Made by a program: the position numbers and the translations under genes. Below, in pieces: positions 1 through 10,581 of a DNA stretch of 64,000 bases (within the stretch, counting starts at the first letter, position 1; the number at the start of each line of letters is the position of its first letter). The DNA lies in assembly GCA_033063855.1 (NCBI GenBank), contig CP093831.1, forward strand, positions 25,048,001 to 25,112,000, given 5' to 3'. Below the pieces are notes generated by a model. The model was given only the letters and a program-made list of their open reading frames with translations, made no database searches and was not told where the DNA came from. Source of the DNA: Smittia aterrima (Eukaryota; Arthropoda; Insecta; Diptera; Chironomidae).

Positions 1-1
1 A

Positions 2-1313
2 TCGCTAAAGATCAGACAAAACGGCGATCTGGAGTGGAATTCATGGAATACTATTATGACGATTATTGAGCAGTATGGATCAGACTTACGAAATCTTGAG
101 ATTGATCGTAGCCACTTCAGTCGTGAATCAATTAAATATGTCAAGAGATTACTGTCGTCGGAGTTTCCTAAGCTCGAGACATTGACTTTGTCACATTCGT
201 TCTTTCGACGAATTAACATTGATCTAAGTTCTCTTATTCATCTGAAATCGCTGGTCCTGGTGTCAATTTACTGCGGAGTAAGTCGAATTATTTGAGATCT
301 TTCCTGAGCTTTTCTTTATTAGTTTTTCATTGAAGGTTTTGAAGCTTCCTGATACGACGCAGTTAACAAGCTTGAAAATCGGCTACTTCGATTGTCTCAA
401 ACCTCCTGAACATTTGATCGATTTTCTAACCAGTCAAGAAGTCCTGGAAGAGCTTGAAATTAGTCACTGTGGACTCAACGACAGTAATTTTGAGAAGCTA
501 CAAGAGATTAAGTTCCCTCTCAAAAAACTTGTTCTTCACAAACATGAAAATTGCTTCGGATCAGAAGAAAACTTACTGCTCTTCATGCATAAGTTTGTCA
601 ACACTTTGGAGGAGCTTGACATCGAACGTGCATTCCCGGATTCAGTCTACGAGATGATCTTCAAGAAGTTTCTGAAACTAAAAACATTGACAGTTGATAT
701 CAATGACGCACCAAATGAATCCATTTTCGTTAACATTGGCTCAAACACTTCTGTTCGAGAGCTGATCATTTATGGCATGAGACCTTTGCTTGACCTTTCT
801 TCTCCAGTCGAAGGATTCATTGGCAATCTTCCCAACATCGAAACGCTAGTTCTACACAAAACAATTCTTTCAAATGAACTTATGTTGTTCATCTCCGTAA
901 ATCTCAAAATGCTCAAGAATCTCCGAGTCAAAAATATTTTATGCGGAGTTTTCGATTCAGCTTTCAATGCAGTTGAAATTCCGGGTTTAAAATCGATAAC
1001 TGTCGATAAGCTCGTTAACGATCAAGAATGTTGGAAGCAAATTGTAAGAGCATTTCCTAACATTGAAGTGCTCCAAACGGAAATTACCTTCGGGAGTCAG
1101 ATCTTAAATGAAAATTGTGTCAACATTATTTCGGAAGGTTGGCCTAAATTAAAGCACATCAACCTTGGTGTTAGACACCCTCTTCAGCATCAAATTCAGC
1201 CACTCATCGATCAGTTTGTGCACAACTGCAAAGAATTGGAAAAGATGAAAGTTGAAACAGCCATAGAAGAAAATGTGATCTCAAGCGACATAGTTTTTCC
1301 AGAGCAAATTTAA
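2..1313 (+). CDS. Leucine-rich-repeat protein, 5' end outside window
   Basis: The reading frame is open from base 2, so the start lies to the left of the window. Exons are 2-277 and 336-1313; the 58-bp intron begins GTAAGT, ends TTGAAG and is phase 0. The protein is made of irregular leucine-rich repeats (LxxLxL spacing such as LETLTL, LKSLVL, LKTLTV, LEELDI), like the LRR half of insect F-box/LRR proteins. Any F-box would be in the missing N-terminus. It converges on the minus-strand F-box/LRR genes nearby and may belong to the same local family, but similarity is loose. An AATAAA-type signal lies near 1430. A role as a ubiquitin-ligase substrate adaptor would be inference only. Confidence 0.7.
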
Positions 1314-1494
1314 GATAACATAAAAATATGGACAACCAAAAATGTCAAAGTTGCCATGCTAAATATTTCTCTTCAATCAATTATTCTGTAAACATTTTTT
1401 TTATGTAAAACGAGCTCACAATAATCGAAAATAAAAAATTGTTTTGTTCTTTGAAATCATCAGAAATAATTTATTTATTTGTTTCCCTTTCGTT

Positions 1495-1690
1495 CTATCG
1501 AATTTCTTCTTCAAAATCTGAAATGAAACTGCTAACATCGAAGTCAGAATCTTCTTCTTCTCTAACTTCCTTAATTCCGTGGATTTTGTAATCATCTTTT
1601 AAATCAAATTCGACTTTCTTCTCTTTCCGCTTTGAAGATGTTGGTAAAGTTTCTAAATCACGATTTGGCTGAACGTTGATTAGACTTGAA
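1495..1690 (-). pseudogene. Duplicated 3' end of the DZIP1 gene
   Basis: This 66-codon open frame is a near copy of the last ~63 codons of the complete DZIP1 gene at 5315-7409, sharing for example the peptide FDLKDDYKIHGIKE and the terminal DFEEEIR plus stop. Similarity continues into the 3' flank (about 1405-1494 against 5232-5314) and stops abruptly near 1690, where the rest of the gene is absent. No splice site or promoter is evident. It is best read as a fragment carried along in a local segmental duplication. Differences from the parent are few, so the event is recent or the piece is being gene-converted. Confidence 0.8.
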
Positions 1691-1896
1691 TTCAACTGAA
1701 TCTAGATTCAACTAAATTTTATTAAATACTTTTCGTTACACAGTTTTCTGCTTTGAAGATGACGAACCAATAAAGGCGTCGAAATACGTATCAGCAATAA
1801 AGCAACGATACCTGAAACCTTGAAAGTGAATTTTCAAATAAAATAAATGGGTTTAAGTATCAGAATTAGGCCCCAGTTACTTATAGAACTAGACAT

Positions 1897-3252
1897 TTAG
1901 ATGTTATCAAAAAAGGACATCGGATAATTTGATAACTTGTCGCTTATTTCCATGATTGTCTCTCGGTCGACTTCCAATTTGTGATATCTTAATTCTTCGA
2001 ACTTTCTTCCCATTGCTAATAATGTTTGAAAGTTTTCTTTATCGATTCCGAAGATGCTTAGTCTCCTTATGTTTGGCATTGACTTCATTAAATTATTTAG
2101 ATCATCACACTTAATCCAAAAAAGCCATTTCAGATCAGTGATCGAAGTTGAAACTTTATCTGGAACTTTGTTCTTCGAAAAATCCCAATAATCACGAATG
2201 CAAAGACTTTTAAGCTTTGGCATTTCCATGATCACGTCGAAGAGTGTTTTGTAGTAGTTTACGTCGATATCTAATTCTTCAAGATCGCTTTGTGATTTAA
2301 GAAAGTTCCGAAAGTTGGCGAGGCCATCGTTTCCGTTAAAGTTTGTTGTCAAACTCTTGAGCTTAAATTTAAATCGTTTCCAAGATTCATCTTTGAACAT
2401 ATCATTAATTATTCTTGACTTAAGCTTAAGACTTTTTAGCTTGTCGTAGTTTTCAAGCATTTTTGTTAAAACACCGTTGCTAACGAGTTTATCGCCATCT
2501 TCAAACACAAGTTTTTCTATTGCAACTGAGTTCATCAAAAATCTAACGAAAGCATCATTAAAGTTAGACTTGTTGTAAAGACTCAATTGTTTAAGTTTTG
2601 GAAACTTTAAAACTTTGAAAGATCCAAAATCTGAAGATAAGTCCTCGAATCGACTATTGCGGTAATACTTTGTGCTTTTGATAGAAAGGCTCTCAACTGA
2701 TGATTCGATTAATGAGAGGAATTTCCATAAATCAATTTTTTTTTTAAATCTGACGTTCATTAGAGAAACATTTTTCCAGTCGTAAGCCCTTTGTCGAAAA
2801 ATATCAAGTTCAGCCTTGAGAATGAGGTCGCGATCGTCGTTCAATAATTCATCAGGACAATACTCAGTTCTTAAATTATTGCATCGTCGGACTTCAATGT
2901 TTTGATACTGTCTTGAGCTATTTTTCAAAAGATTGTAATCTTTATCAAACAACTTGTGATCGTCATTAAAAACAATTTTAATTTTCTCCATTAGAATTTT
3001 CGACGAGGCGCTAAAGTTGTAACAACTTGGGCTGACTTCTGAAATCTTTATCAGCTCTTCGCCGTTTAAATGTTGAAGGATCATCTCAGGAATGTCGAGA
3101 AAACGCAAGAAGTATTCGACTGGATCCAAGTTATTCAGAGTTAACTTAGATAAATTGCTTAGATCATCTTCATCACTCGAAACTTCAGTTGTTGTATTTT
3201 TCATTGACTTACTCTCGGCGATAGTTACTAAGGATGCTGAGGTTACTTCCAT
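1897..3252 (-). CDS. F-box/LRR protein, tandem copy A
   Basis: A single 451-residue coding exon. After a Ser/Asp/Glu-rich stretch, residues about 45-90 form an F-box-like segment (VEYFLRFLDIPEMILQHLNG, then LIKISEVSPSCYNF), followed by degenerate leucine-rich repeats to the end (LKSLKL, LEELDI, LKSLCI, ITDLKWL). F-box/LRR proteins usually recruit substrates to SCF ubiquitin ligases through Skp1; that role is inferred here. Upstream, a 60-bp GT-AG intron at about 3265-3324 probably sits in the 5' UTR, and the same arrangement occurs in copy B. Copy B at 3674-4960 is a clear paralogue beginning with the same MEVTSASLV. Confidence 0.8.
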   Translation of the reverse strand: MEVTSASLVTIAESKSMKNTTTEVSSDEDDLSNLSKLTLNNLDPVEYFLRFLDIPEMILQHLNGEELIKISEVSPSCYNFSASSKILMEKIKIVFNDDHKLFDKDYNLLKNSSRQYQNIEVRRCNNLRTEYCPDELLNDDRDLILKAELDIFRQRAYDWKNVSLMNVRFKKKIDLWKFLSLIESSVESLSIKSTKYYRNSRFEDLSSDFGSFKVLKFPKLKQLSLYNKSNFNDAFVRFLMNSVAIEKLVFEDGDKLVSNGVLTKMLENYDKLKSLKLKSRIINDMFKDESWKRFKFKLKSLTTNFNGNDGLANFRNFLKSQSDLEELDIDVNYYKTLFDVIMEMPKLKSLCIRDYWDFSKNKVPDKVSTSITDLKWLFWIKCDDLNNLMKSMPNIRRLSIFGIDKENFQTLLAMGRKFEELRYHKLEVDRETIMEISDKLSNYPMSFFDNI

Positions 3253-3673
3253 GTCGGCGATTATCTAAAATAAAAATTGTAATAAAAATAAATATTCAGC
3301 AGAGGTTGAGGCGAGAGGTGTTACCTTTTCGAATGTTGAAAGCGAAATGTGTCGAACTGTGAATAACTTTTCACTTTTATTTCAGCTGAATTCTTATTAG
3401 AAGATTATTCTTAACTTCGAAACACAACTAGCGCCTTTAGAAAATACAAAATAAGTAAAAATATCTGAAAGGACCAAAACAAGGACAAATTTCCTTTTCA
3501 GAAAAATTTATTTTAATTCATTTAATGCTTTTGTTGAAACGGAAGTGACGTTTGCAATATTTGGAGGCAGAAGAAGATTTTTCTTTTTTATGGAATTATC
3601 ATGAAGACATTCTTTTCTACTTCTTTACTTTAAATTTTTAACATTTATATTATTTTAAGCTTATAAAAGTTTT

Positions 3674-4960
3674 TTAAATGAAAAAGGAATATGCTTGAAA
3701 TATTATCTTGTCACTTATTTCAGTCAGTGCCTTTGGGCCGATTCCGTTTAACATGTGATATCTCAATTCTTTAAACTTTCTTCCAAATGCTAACAAAGTT
3801 GTAAAATTTTTCTGATTGATTTGGAAGGTGCTAAGAGTTTTGATGTTCGGCATTGACTCCAATAAAAATTTCAAGCCGTCGCTGCTAATACAACAATCAA
3901 CTTTCAGATCAGTAATCGACGTAGAAACTTTGTTTACAACAAAGTTTGTAGAAAAACCCCAATTATCCTGGATGCAAAGACTTCTGAGTTTTGGCATTTT
4001 CATGATTTCGTCGAAAAAAATTCTGTTATAGCCAACAAAGATATTTAATTCTTCGAGTTGATCGCTTTGCGATTTAAGAAAGTTTCGAAAGTTGGCACAG
4101 CCAACGTGTCCCATTGATATTATTTTTAAACTCTTGAGCTTGAATTTAAATCGTTTCCAGGACTCATCTTTAAATATATCATTAATTTTCTCTGATCTAA
4201 ATTTAAGACTTGTTAGCTTGTCGAAGTTCTCCAGCATTCTTGTGAAAGTTCCGTCTTTAACAAATTCATCAGCAACTTTAATTTCAAGTTCTTCGACTGT
4301 AATTGAGTTTATAAATAAACTGGCGTAAATAACGCTCAAACTAGGATCGTCATCAAGTCTCAATTTCAATTGTTTAAGTTTTGGGAACTTTAAAACTTTT
4401 AATGTTTCAAAATCTGAAGATGAATCATCGACTGAACAAGACCGATGAGATATTCGGCTATTGAAAGAAAGACTTTCAACTGATGATTCGATTGATGAGA
4501 GAAATTTCCATAAATCAATTTTTTTTCTAAATCTGATATCAGCGAAAGAAACACTTTTCCAGTCGCAAACCCTTTCTTGAAAAATTTTTAGTTCGGCAGT
4601 TGAAATTAAGTTTTGATCGCCATTTGGTTTATCATCCAGATAAAAGTTGTATCGTTCAAATAGAATGTTCTGATATTTTCTTGAGCTATTCATCAGCAAA
4701 TCGCAATCTTCGAAAATATTGCTGTTTCTTCTTAAAACGATTTTAATTTTCTTCATGATAAATTTCGATGATGCCATGAAATTATAATAGCTTGGGCTAA
4801 CTTCTGAAATTTTCATCAAATTTAAATGTTGAAGGATCATCTCAGGAATGTCGAGAAATCGTGAGAAATATTCCAGTGGATCCAAATTATTTTGAGTCAT
4901 CTCAGAAAAATTGTCAATTTTCTTCTCAATTTCAACTAACGATGCTGAGGTTACTTCCAT
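3674..4960 (-). CDS. F-box/LRR protein, tandem copy B
   Basis: A 428-residue paralogue of the gene at 1897-3252. It begins MEVTSASLVEIEKKIDNF and keeps the FLDIPEMILQHLN helix, but lacks the GEEL residues that follow it in copy A, so the F-box is slightly shortened. The LRR part aligns along its whole length with copy A (both contain the run WKRFKFKLKSL). A likely 5' UTR intron at about 4971-5024 and the sequence around it (TTTCGAATGTTGAAAGCG on the plus strand) are shared with copy A, so the duplication included the promoter. A Skp1-adaptor role is inferred from the fold only. Confidence 0.8.
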   Translation of the reverse strand: MEVTSASLVEIEKKIDNFSEMTQNNLDPLEYFSRFLDIPEMILQHLNLMKISEVSPSYYNFMASSKFIMKKIKIVLRRNSNIFEDCDLLMNSSRKYQNILFERYNFYLDDKPNGDQNLISTAELKIFQERVCDWKSVSFADIRFRKKIDLWKFLSSIESSVESLSFNSRISHRSCSVDDSSSDFETLKVLKFPKLKQLKLRLDDDPSLSVIYASLFINSITVEELEIKVADEFVKDGTFTRMLENFDKLTSLKFRSEKINDIFKDESWKRFKFKLKSLKIISMGHVGCANFRNFLKSQSDQLEELNIFVGYNRIFFDEIMKMPKLRSLCIQDNWGFSTNFVVNKVSTSITDLKVDCCISSDGLKFLLESMPNIKTLSTFQINQKNFTTLLAFGRKFKELRYHMLNGIGPKALTEISDKIIFQAYSFFI

Positions 4961-5314
4961 GTCGGCGTTTGTCTAAAATAAAAATTATAAATATTCAGCA
5001 GAAGTTTATGCGAGAGCTGTTACCTTTTCGAATGTTGAAAGCGAAATGAGTCAAACGGTGAAAAAGTTTTCACTTTTATTTCAGTTGAGTTCTTATTAGA
5101 AGATTATTCTTAACTTCGACACAACTAGTGTTCTTGATTTTAAAAGATAAAACTGAATCGGTTGGAAGAATTAAGTCATAATTTTATAAAACTTTCTGAA
5201 AGGTTCTGATTAATCGAACACGACTTTAAAAAAACGAGCTCACTTTATATTGAAAATAAAAGGTCTTTACATAAAATCATCAGAAATAATTTATTTATTT
5301 GTTTCCCTTTTGTT

Positions 5315-7409
5315 CTATCGAATTTCTTCTTCAAAATCTGAAATGAAACTGCTAACATCGAAGTCAGAATCTTCTTCTTCTCTAATTTCCTTAATTCCGT
5401 GGATTTTGTAATCATCTTTTAAATCAAATTCGACTTTCTTCTCTTTCCGCTTTGAAGATGTTGGTAAAGTTTCTAAATCACGAGTTGGCTGAACGTTGAT
5501 GAGACTTGAAGGAAGTCGCTTTGCCAATGTCTTTTCAAGATCTTCGTGGAAAGCTTTTTTAGTGGGAGAACTAAGCTTAAGCTCCGGCATCTTTGAGTCC
5601 TCGACTTTCGCTTGAACTAACGAAGATTTCTTAAAGTTTTCTTGTAGCTTTGGTATCTTCGTCGATTGCTTTGTTTTCGTCGATTCATGTGCTGAGTCTT
5701 CTCGAGTCTTCTCTTTATAAATTTTATCGAGATTTGAAAGAACTTGTCGTCGAGCCTTGAAAAACGATTTATGCTTCTTCTTCACTTCATCGCGAGTATC
5801 GACGAGTTTTGATTGAACGCGACTGAATTCAGATTTCGTCAAATGTTTCTGGTCTTGAGAAATTCCGAAATTCGTCAGACGTTTGAAGAAAACATTTTTA
5901 GCTTTATCAAGTTTGTCGACTTTCGGCTTTTGTTTTGAACATTTTGATCTCAGGAAGAACTTTTGAGCAGAAAATGTTTCTGTCGTCACCGGAGATTTCA
6001 ATTTTGGAGGCTGAACTGGTTCAGATGATTCCGGTTTGAATTGCGAAACTTTGATGACTGTCGTTGATGTTGCTTTATCGTCATCATCATCTCCCGAAGA
6101 ACTTTCAGTGGATGACAAGTCTTCAATTACGATCTTCTTGACAATTTTAGGAGAAAGTGGAAACTTAGACTTTGCTTCTTCTTGCAATTTTTGTTTCTTG
6201 TCTTGAAGAAGCAATTGCTGATGTACTTTGTTCTTTTCCACTTCGATCTCCTTCATTCTTTCTTCGATCTTCAACATTTTGTCGTTGTAACTTTTCTCTA
6301 AGCCAGAAACCGTTGCGAACATTCTCTCTTCATAAAACTTCTCCATCTCATCACATTTTGACTTCCAGAGTTCTTCCGGTTTTTCCGATTTCTCTGGCAG
6401 AGATTCAATTGAAGTTCCAACAGTTTTGTCAGCGATTCTGATTAATCGTGGAGCTGGAGATGGAACTTCTTTCTGATTTCGAAGAAGAGCGATTGTGTCA
6501 TCTAATTTACAACGAAGTTCATTGATCTCCGAACGATTACGAGTCTCCTCGATTTGTTTCAGCTCCTCGAAATTTTTCATTTGATTATTCAACAACTCAG
6601 CAATCGCATCCTTCTCGATATCGTCTTTCTCCTTCTCCTCGAAATTACTTTGAACGCCCACACTTTGGAATTTTCGTTGAGCATTTATTTTGCATTGTTC
6701 GCACTCAATTTTCTGGCTTGCGTCCATCAATTCCTTTTCTGTTGTGTACAAACGTTCCTTCAATTGCTTGATCTCTAACTCCAACTTGATAGTGTTGATG
6801 AGATTTGAGTCTTTGTCCTTCGATTCAGGAATTTGTGGATGTTTCCTTTGAATATGATTTTCCAAAAGTGCAGCGCTAACAAAATTCTTCGTGCATTTTG
6901 TGCAGGGAAAAATCGGTTGATTCAAAGCCTCCTGACGCTTAAGTTTCTTTTGCAATTGCTCGATCTCCTCGTCGCGCTTTTCAATTATTTCTTCGAGTTG
7001 AACATTTTTCTTCTGACTGTTGAAGATGTTCTCACGCAACGAGTAAACTGACTTGTCGAGGAACTTCGTGCAGAACAGCAAATATTGAAGACAAAGTTGC
7101 GAGAGAATGTAAATCTTTGCGATTGCGGGATCGAGTATTCGAACGTTTAGTAAGTTCCCGACTGACGAACGAATGAGGAAAGGAATGCACTGATCCAACT
7201 TCTCGAAATCGCAATCTTTAATTATTCGTGACGAATCGAGTGAAGCTAAAAGAAGAAAATTTTAAAATCGTTCGAAGTAATCATCGAAAATTTATTTTAC
7301 CAATGAATCTCCAATCGATACCAACGTCTTGCTCTTCGGCGCCATCACACAACATAAAACCGCCCTTACGAGCTAAGTCTGGGAGATTGTGATAGGAACT
7401 GTACGACAT
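5315..7409 (-). CDS. DZIP1: DZIP1-like zinc-finger coiled-coil protein (basal body/cilium)
   Basis: Two exons, 7409-7301 and 7245-5315, joined across a 55-bp intron, give 679 residues starting MSYSSYHNLPDLARKGGF. The N-terminus has the DZIP1 pattern (DWRFIASLDSSRII, then a hydrophobic helical stretch), a single C2H2 finger at about residues 149-172 (FPCTKC...HIQRKH), long coiled coils (about 110-140, 185-300, 335-400) and a basic/acidic tail. Family members act at the ciliary transition zone and basal body and influence Hedgehog signalling; that is family knowledge. The open frame without exon 1 would have no ATG, which supports the first exon. Its 3' end has been copied to 1495-1690. Confidence 0.9.
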
Positions 7410-7556
7410 ATCTAAATTATTGAGCAGGTAATTACTTCAGAAATTAAAGTTTTGTTTGATCGATTCTCGTTGCTATGGACAACAAAAAATTTAATCCTTG
7501 ACCAAAACAAAGCTGACTGCGATAAGAAATTGTTTCTCTCGTTTATTTCATTGTTT

Positions 7557-8276
7557 TTAAACTAATTGAACATCACCTTTAATTACTAAGTCGCTAATTA
7601 ACTGAAAGGGCAACATATGTTGACTGTTCTCCGAAAGATTCACTTCCTCATCGTTTGTTGTGACTACGACACCGCACGGCTTAAGGACTTTCAAGAATAC
7701 GTTGCTCATTAGGTTTGGTCGGACGATTCGTTTGCTGATATCATCTTGGTTTGGTGGGATGTGACGTAGAGCGAGTTGCTGGAAGTGCGACTCGATGCTT
7801 TCGAAATATTCCTCCGCGAATTTCATTTCCGATGGAGACAGTCTTTTGTTTTCAGCAGATCGGACTCTTTCTTCTGTGATAATGTGCTGAGTGAAGTCTT
7901 CGATCTTCTGCAGACGACAACGGAGATAGCTAGAGACGATGAATCTTATTCTTTCCAGTTCCATTCTGTGCGTTAGTCTCAGGAAGTTGTTAGCATCTAC
8001 CGCTTGAAGATTCTCTTCCATGTGCGACAACTGACCGAGCATCAGATCAACCATCTCCTCTTGATATGGCAAAATATCTGGTGCATGTCTCTCGTTCAAC
8101 CAAGCGCTTTCGATATTTTCAAGAACCTTCAAAGAAAATCGTCAGTAAAAGTTTTAATTTCATGATAATTCACAACTCACTTTGTTTGGTGTAATGTACT
8201 CTTCGTCACCTTCTTCTGAAGAGTCTCCAGTCGCCGACATCAGCTCTTCTTCATTGTGAAATTCCTGATCACTCAT
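7557..8276 (-). CDS. SLD5: GINS complex subunit SLD5
   Basis: Exons 8276-8181 (MSDQEFHNEEELMSATGD...) and 8126-7557, phase 0, give 221 residues, close to the usual ~220 of animal SLD5. The core reads SAWLNERHAPDILPYQEEMV, the diagnostic SLD5 region, followed by the helical GINS A-domain and a short beta C-terminal domain ending in VQLV. SLD5 with PSF1-3 makes GINS, part of the CMG replicative helicase in the nucleus. Just upstream (8298-8367) lies an E2F-like site together with the element shared with the zinc-finger genes. DZIP1 follows 148 bp downstream on the same strand. Confidence 0.93.
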
Positions 8277-8297
8277 TTCTCATAAATATTTTATTTG

Positions 8298-8367
8298 TTT
8301 GTTTACAATATTTTTGGCGGGAACCTCGCATCATTTGAAGCGAAAGGGCTGAATCGGTTGGAAAGCT
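8298..8367 (-). promoter_or_regulatory. SLD5 upstream element: shared core plus E2F-like site
   Basis: On the sense strand this reads, in order, GCTTTCCAACCGATTC, a TTCGCTTCAAATGATGCGA core, GGTTCCCGCCAAAAA and TGTAAACAAAC, ending about 20 bp before the SLD5 ATG. GTTCCCGCCAAA is one mismatch from the E2F consensus TTTCCCGCC, as expected for a replication gene. The rest is the same composite element found upstream of the zinc-finger genes. Confidence 0.7.
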
Positions 8368-8517
8368 TTCAATTTTATTTCAATGAAAAGCTTTCAGGAT
8401 TATTTTTATTTGAACTTTATCAATTATTTCTTTGAGCTCAGCTCAAGCAGTCTGGAATCGGAAAAATTATTTAAAAGATAAAGTTAAATACAATTTCCGT
8501 GAAACTTGATTTATTTC

Positions 8518-10167
8518 TTAAGTTTCGTGTGACATAAATTTCATGTGTCGTTTCATACTCTGGAAATCTTTCGTATGATGATCGCACTTCGGACATTTGT
8601 AATTACTGTATCCGATGTGTATTTCATTGTGCTTCTTAATTTCTTTGCTATTTGCAAATCTTTTATTGCAATATGTGAGATGACAAGCTAGAAATTTCTT
8701 TCCTGATGAATGAGATAATCTTTTGTGTTTTCCCAAGTGACTTTTAATCATCCACTTTCCGCAAATCGGACATGACACTTTTAAGTGATTTGTTAAGTGA
8801 TATCTTAGTAAAAGTATGTTTCTAAATATCTTGCCACACAAATCGCATTGAACTTCATTGATCTCGTGATATGTTCGTTTATGATTGTAAAGGATATCCT
8901 TGCTGACGTAAACTTTCTCGCATTCATCACATTTGAACTTTTCAGTGGTCGAATGACTCTTAAGGTGTTTCTTAAAACGATATTCGGCAAACTTCTGATG
9001 ACAAACTGGGCACGGCTTTTTGAGGTGGAATTTACTGTGTTGAAGGATAAGACTCTTAGTTTTAAATATTTTTCCACAAAGATCGCAGACGAACTTGTTA
9101 TTAGTATGAACTCTCTTTGCATGTTCACTTATACTGCATTTTTTTAAAGCTGTAAAATCACATTTGGTACACAGCCATGTTAATCCATTACGATGGTCTT
9201 GATTTTGATGTTCCATCTTACAGTTTTTGCAGTCGAATTTGAGATCACACAATCCACATTCTTCAATATTTCCTGATTTGCTTATCAAAAAACATTTTCC
9301 ACATTTTTCGAATAACCCGCACAAATGATATAAATAATTTGAATTTCTGTTTTTGTAGTCACAGTTGCCGCAAAAGGAATAACTCTTGAACATTTTAGAT
9401 TTGGTTCTCCATTTTCTATCAAACTTTCTCACTACAACTTTAACCTCCTTCACTTCTTCGATCTCTGGTTCAGGATCTTCTGGCAATGTCTTCTGACAAA
9501 TTTTATCATGATTCCTTAATTGATAAAAATGCTTAGATGTGAATTCACTCTTATCAGAAGCAATAAAACTTTGAAAAATTTTTGGTTTAGCTTTTTTTCT
9601 TCTATCAAATCTCCTTAAAACAACTTTCACTCCCTTCAATAGAACGATCTCTGGTTCTGATTCTTCAGGCAATGTGAAATGAACTTCAGGCTCGTGCTTG
9701 ATATTGTTGAAAATTTGTTGATTTGACATGAACTGCTCAAGTGATGTCGAATCACAAGCATTAAAACTTTGAAACAATTTTGGTTTAGCTTTTTTTCTTT
9801 GATCAAATCTCCTTAAAACAACTTTCACTTCCTTTAATAAAACGATCTCTGGTTCAGATTCTTCCGGCAATGTCAATGTGAAATGTTCTTCTGGCTCGTG
9901 TTTGATGTTCGCGATAATTTCTTTTGACATGAACTGTTCAAGTGATATCGAATTGTCGCCCTCTGACTTCAAATATTGCAGCAAAGTAAATGTGAAATCC
10001 ACTTCAGGTTCTGGCCTGATGCTGTCGACAATTTGTTTTAATGTCAACTGATCAAAAGGTATCGAATCAACGACTTCTGACTCTAAATGTTGTGACAAGA
10101 TCAACGAAAAGTTTGTTTCTGGTTCTTTTTTTATATTTTCGATGATTTCTCCTGAATGATTCTCCAT
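8518..10167 (-). CDS. Cluster C2H2 zinc-finger protein 1
   Basis: 549 residues, single exon, starting MENHSGEIIENIKKEPE. Residues 1-260 hold four units of the IKxEPE acidic repeat (three followed by FTLTLPE-like or LQYLKS text) and three basic motifs of the KEVKVVLRRFDRRKK type. Next comes the Cys/His-rich module (CGKCFLISKSGNIEECGLC...HQNQDH, about 285-330). Eight C2H2 fingers follow (about 335-549), ending KFMSHET. Short linkers and paired CPVC fingers are typical of the cluster. DNA binding in the nucleus is expected from the fingers; targets are unknown. Its upstream element is at 10284-10366. Closest relatives in the cluster are the genes at 23854 and 45978. Confidence 0.88.
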   Translation of the reverse strand: MENHSGEIIENIKKEPETNFSLILSQHLESEVVDSIPFDQLTLKQIVDSIRPEPEVDFTFTLLQYLKSEGDNSISLEQFMSKEIIANIKHEPEEHFTLTLPEESEPEIVLLKEVKVVLRRFDQRKKAKPKLFQSFNACDSTSLEQFMSNQQIFNNIKHEPEVHFTLPEESEPEIVLLKGVKVVLRRFDRRKKAKPKIFQSFIASDKSEFTSKHFYQLRNHDKICQKTLPEDPEPEIEEVKEVKVVVRKFDRKWRTKSKMFKSYSFCGNCDYKNRNSNYLYHLCGLFEKCGKCFLISKSGNIEECGLCDLKFDCKNCKMEHQNQDHRNGLTWLCTKCDFTALKKCSISEHAKRVHTNNKFVCDLCGKIFKTKSLILQHSKFHLKKPCPVCHQKFAEYRFKKHLKSHSTTEKFKCDECEKVYVSKDILYNHKRTYHEINEVQCDLCGKIFRNILLLRYHLTNHLKVSCPICGKWMIKSHLGKHKRLSHSSGKKFLACHLTYCNKRFANSKEIKKHNEIHIGYSNYKCPKCDHHTKDFQSMKRHMKFMSHET

Positions 10168-10283
10168 GATGAGTTTTTTGTTGATGTAGACTGATCCAAG
10201 GGTAAACTTTGAATGAGTTTTATGCTTTTAAACGATCGCTTTCAATTACTTTCCTGAATTCTAAAAATATTCCCTTTTCAATC

Positions 10284-10366
10284 ATTTGTTTGTAAACAAA
10301 AAAAGTTTTTGGCGGCAACTTCGCATCATTTGAAGCGAAACAAAAATCGGTTCAGTTGGAAAGCTT
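10284..10366 (-). promoter_or_regulatory. Shared upstream element, gene 1
   Basis: The sense strand contains a full TTCGCTTCAAATGATGCGAA core (10320-10339) followed by GTTGCCGCCAAAAAC and TTGTTTACAAACAAATG. It lies about 150 bp upstream of the ATG at 10167. The GTTGCCGCC box is a degenerate version of the E2F-like box of SLD5. Confidence 0.6.
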
Positions 10367-10581
10367 AATTTAGATCAAAAGCTTTTGTTTTTCGCGAATG
10401 TTTTTAATATTTGAAAGAGTTTGGAAACTAAGTGTTAAAGAATTCTCTGAGCTCTGCTCGAACACTCCTGATAGTCAACATTTACGAGAGAAACTAATAA
10501 TAATTATAGTTTGATCTTCAATGAACATTCTTCATGATTTATTTCTTATAAAACTTTTCTGTTGAACAATTTTCCTAATTT

